NCBI GenBank assembly: GCA_965218775.1 | Contig: CBDCLS010000005.1 | Span: 992,001-1,056,000, forward strand | Source of the DNA: CAUZIZ01 sp965218775 | GTDB taxonomy: Bacteria; Acidobacteriota; UBA6911; RPQK01; JAJDTT01 | Reading direction: 5' to 3' | Length of the DNA: 64,000 nucleotides | Shown: positions 61,421 through 64,000 of the stretch, piece after piece | Layout: each line of letters begins with the position of its first letter | How positions within the stretch are numbered: the stretch's first letter is position 1 | Made by a program: the position numbers and the translations under genes | Notes under the pieces: model-generated | Database searches by the model: none | What the model was told of the DNA's origin: nothing | What the model saw: the letters and a program-made list of their open reading frames with translations, nothing else

Positions 61421-62246
61421 ACACTGTATCGCACTCTGGCTGAAGCCCTGGGGGAGCAAACCGGCATGCCTCCAGCACAAAGACCAGCCTTTACATCGTT
61501 GGGCTATGAGTTCAAGCCCCACCAGGAAAATCAGTAACTTAGCGGCACGCACGGTCACATTGGGGAACGCTAGGTAGCGGTCAGGAGGCCTGGGTCGTTC
61601 TTATTGGACCCATAACGGACCAAATTCGCTGGCCCGAGTCATCACTTGGTTTGGCTGGCGACTCGGGTTGCGATCCACCAGATCCTAAATCTGAAGTTCG
61701 CCTTGTCACTTGGCTGACAATGGCTCACAAACACATACAATTCCCGGATTTTTCACCCAGAAGATGATCGATCGACTCACATTGGCTGACATTCTGAACA
61801 GGCGACAAACAGGCAACGGCTTCCAGGGCTCTCGACGGGTCAGCGATCTTGGACTTGACCAAGTCGCCCGGGCCGGAGAGCGAGGACTCGTCGCCCTGAT
61901 CGAGACCAGGATGCGCTTACCTCTGCCGGCAATTCCGATTCCACGAAAGAGTCGTCGCACAGAATTCGAAAACCTATCTGCCGCGCAGATGATGATGGCC
62001 AAGAGGCGGACGTCGTCGAGGTCTTCCTGCGCCAGCATGTTGCCACGCTTACTCCGAACACTCTTCCTTGTGGAGGGTTCCACTGAGCGGGCGAAGAATA
62101 CTAAACCTGATTTGAAGCTCACTAGGTTCCCGCCTAGTTGCCCTCAAAGTAAGAAAAGGCTATCTCCGCCATGAGAAACAGGCGTACCCAAGTTGTACGA
62201 GCCCGGGAGGCCTGCTTGCTCCGGGCGAGAGCCAAAGGAGAGACGA
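61421..62246. other. Degenerate region without a recognisable gene
   Basis: 826 bases with several overlapping short open frames on both strands, none with a ribosome site or family resemblance. It may be decayed coding sequence given the remnants on both sides. The leader of the next gene, with AAAGGAG at 62234-62240, closes it. Confidence 0.5.
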
Positions 62247-62783
62247 ATGTCTCAAGACGGAAAAAAGAGCGACAATCGGGCGTGCGGCGCGAAAACGCGT
62301 AAGGGCCTTTCATGTCAGAATTCTCCAGTGCTGGGAAGAAACCGTTGCCGCATGCACGGTGGGGCTTCCTTGCGAGGTTCAAACCATCCCAACTTCAAAC
62401 ATGGTCGACGCTCGAAGGCACTGCCGCGACATCTGCTGCGAATCTACGAGGAAGCCTGTTCAGATGCCAATTTACTTGACCTTCGATCAGAGATTGCCCT
62501 GGGCGATGCTCGAGTGATTGATCTGCTCGAGCGACTCGGAGAAGAGCAAGGACCGGATCGGGCTAGTAGTGTCTGGACAGAAATAGGCCATTGGATGGAC
62601 CGTCGGGCCCGACTTGTAGGCGTAGTGGTTAGGCATCAAGTGCTGTCTGGGCAGATGATCTCGGCGGAGGAGGTCAGTGTTCTTACGGCAAGTCTGGTGC
62701 ATATCATTCGAAAACATGTGAAGGACCAAGCAATCCGAAATGCTATAGGCGAGGAGGTTGGTAAGCTACTGCCCGATTCCTGA
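62247..62783 (+). CDS. HGGxS-motif zinc-ribbon-like protein (phage-associated type)
   Basis: 178 residues from ATG 62247, six bases after AAAGGAG. The N-terminus has CGAKTRKGLSCQNSPVLGRNRC, RMHGGAS and KHGRRS, the pattern of the HGGxSTG-motif proteins frequent in prophages and integrative elements, with Cys and His residues that could bind a metal. The remainder is helical (LLRIYEEACSDANLLDLRSEIALGDARVIDLLERLG...). No other phage gene is visible here, so it is either a prophage remnant or an acquired single gene. Function unknown. Confidence 0.7.
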   Translation: MSQDGKKSDNRACGAKTRKGLSCQNSPVLGRNRCRMHGGASLRGSNHPNFKHGRRSKALPRHLLRIYEEACSDANLLDLRSEIALGDARVIDLLERLGEEQGPDRASSVWTEIGHWMDRRARLVGVVVRHQVLSGQMISAEEVSVLTASLVHIIRKHVKDQAIRNAIGEEVGKLLPDS

Positions 62784-62818
62784 GGGCATGGGGTAACGGC
62801 GAGTGCATGGGGTAGCGT

Positions 62819-63580
62819 TTGCCAGTATGGGTCGGGCGAGCCCCCACGCTGGCAGCGTTTGTAATGGGAGTGGTATACATCCGCACCCTCCGCAAGCTTT
62901 CCCGGGGCGAGGCCATCGCTGCGGTAAAGGCCCTCCAGACTCCCTTCATCAACATCAAGTCCTTCCATCTTCCCTATGAGACCTCCCGGGAGGAGCGGCG
63001 CGCTGCCCGCAAGGAGTTCGAAGACGGTGGTCTGAAAATCGTGGGCGGCGGAACCATTCCCATGCGAGAGGACAGCGACGCTGCCGTCCAGAGGTATTTC
63101 GACTATGCCAGGGATTGCGGAATGCCTCTGATGGTGATTGCGCCCACCGCCCAGGTCATGCCCCGAGTGGAGAAGTTCGTCAAGCAATACGACATCAAGG
63201 TGGCCATCCACAACCATGGTCCGGAAGACGAATACTTCCCGGCGCCCGCCGATGCTCTCAAGGTGATTCAGGGAATGGATCCCAGGGTGGGCGTCTGCGT
63301 CGACGTGGTGCAGGCGGTCTCGGCCGCTGGATCAAGGCTCCTGGACGTGCATATGAAAGACCTGAAGGACCTCTCAGACAGGGAGAGCCAGTGTGCGATT
63401 GGCGAAGGGGTCATCCCTGTCCCGGCTCTGTTCCGGACCCTTCTGAATATCGGCTATTCAGGCTACGTCAATCTGGAATACGAAATTGAGCCGAAAGACC
63501 CTCTGGCCGGTATGCAGCGGTCCTTCGCCTACATGCGGGGTGTCCTGGACGGGATGGATCCCAGCCTCCCAAAGCAATAG
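62819..63580 (+). pseudogene. Sugar-phosphate isomerase/epimerase with lost N-terminus and internal deletion
   Basis: 253 codons. From about residue 24 it follows exported-type sugar isomerases (LSRGEAIAAVKALQTPFINIKSFHLP, KVAIHNHGPEDEYFP, LLDVHMKDL, GYVNLEYE). The expected start of the barrel is missing; the first ~23 codons are not family-like and no ribosome site is seen. The metal-site block that should read Cys-x-Asp-x-Gly-His-Thr is shortened: VGVCVDV is joined directly to VQAVSAAG, removing about 10-14 residues including the His. The repeated GACGTGG at the junction would permit such a deletion. Probably inactive. Confidence 0.65.
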
Positions 63581-64000
63581 ATTGCTTGGCTAGCCGCTGC
63601 CAGAACCGATTGTCCGCACATTCCGGTTAGGAGGGAATTTCTCGGGATGGACAGCTCTCTCGCCCTCGCCCTAGTCTAAGAAGGAAATTCCTATCTTTAC
63701 TTTTCACCAACGGACCCAATTTTGCCCGCGACTGCGGGCGGGTCAATGTGTTTAAAGCACCTGGTATTGGTGTCGGTTGCCTTACGGAGCCACGACAGGT
63801 CCGACAGCTACCAAGTCCGCTTCATCCAGACCGCCAACTCTGAGATAAAGGAATTGTCCACGCCCTTTTCCTGTCTGCCAGGCACAGGCCCCAATCGGTG
63901 CTGGTGCTAACGGCTCTCCGGGGGGCGTGTGCAGCTCGGCACTTAACAGATAACACTATTGCCTTGAGGGCGACGCCTAGCAAGGGCACTCGGTCCCGCC
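63581..64000. other. Non-coding end of the window
   Basis: 420 bases without a credible gene. One clear hairpin, GCCCGC-GACT-GCGGGC, lies at 63724-63739 after TTTT and could be part of a terminator for the gene at 62819-63580, though 140 bases away. A 62-codon open frame at 63722-63910 has no ribosome site or family resemblance. Confidence 0.4.

Noticed and set aside
61706..62174. Overlapping 138- and 154-codon open frames on opposite strands
   Set aside because: Neither has a ribosome site or a recognisable family; probably decayed sequence.

Overview
The window looks like a chromosomal segment of a G+C-rich Gram-negative heterotroph, most likely Acidobacteriota (Solibacter/Bryobacter-like) with a PVC-type flavour. 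The clues are a 990-residue TonB receptor with a carboxypeptidase-regulatory N-terminus ending in Phe, a Pirellula/Verrucomicrobium-type dehydrogenase with a CASCH haem site, FHA-GAF-sigma54 regulation, a split glycine decarboxylase (gcvPA/gcvPB) and an amidase-GerMN-rph-rdgB gene order. The taxonomic call is inference from gene content and was not computed. I recognised no rRNA, tRNA or CRISPR array.

Layout. 0.1-3.6 kb (+): cell-wall amidase, GerMN lipoprotein-like protein, RNase PH, RdgB. 3.6-11.3 kb (-): thioredoxin-domain YyaL protein, QueC, PdxH, a large exported dehydrogenase/cytochrome and a membrane-anchored unknown. 11.8-14.8 kb (+): RecQ and a DUF4198 protein. 14.9-20.0 kb (-): NagA and an 825-residue sugar-nucleotidyltransferase/GHMP-kinase fusion that a 1474-bp IS4-family element has cut in two, with an 8-bp target duplication. 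20.0-22.0 kb: a cluster of palindromic repeats around an orphan MotB/OmpA protein. 22.0-23.5 kb (-): amidohydrolase plus a Rieske protein that lacks one cluster cysteine. 23.9-33.9 kb (+): a translationally coupled pair (241-residue protein, TonB receptor), exported PCMT, sialidase-like protein, DUF2339 membrane protein. 34.0-41 kb: sigma54 regulator and EamA transporter, separated by two 2100-bp insertion sequences in perfect tandem that share CTAG. 41-49 kb: metabolic genes (D-malate/tartrate dehydrogenase family, GdhA), a CehA/McbA-like secreted protein, a solitary MbtH, and a CHRD pseudogene with an amber codon. 49-56 kb (+): another IS4-family element, a YjbQ-like unknown, gcvPA-gcvPB, and an ATP-NAD/AcoX-like kinase. 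56-64 kb: a PIN toxin whose antitoxin gene is split by the second copy of the 1474-bp IS, then several gene remnants (sulfite oxidase C-terminus, gamma-glutamyltransferase middle, shortened sugar isomerase).

The main theme is recent mobile-element traffic. There are five IS copies of three kinds, each with readable ends and target duplications, plus at least four families of palindromic or short repeats. Two repeat families touch genes closely: one sits in the same orientation upstream of three start codons, and two others supply the TAG stop codons of the genes next to them. The most interesting observations are the FKP-like fusion enzyme broken by an IS, the antitoxin broken by the same IS yet left with an internal ribosome-binding site and ATG just upstream of the toxin, and the leader-oriented palindromic repeat.
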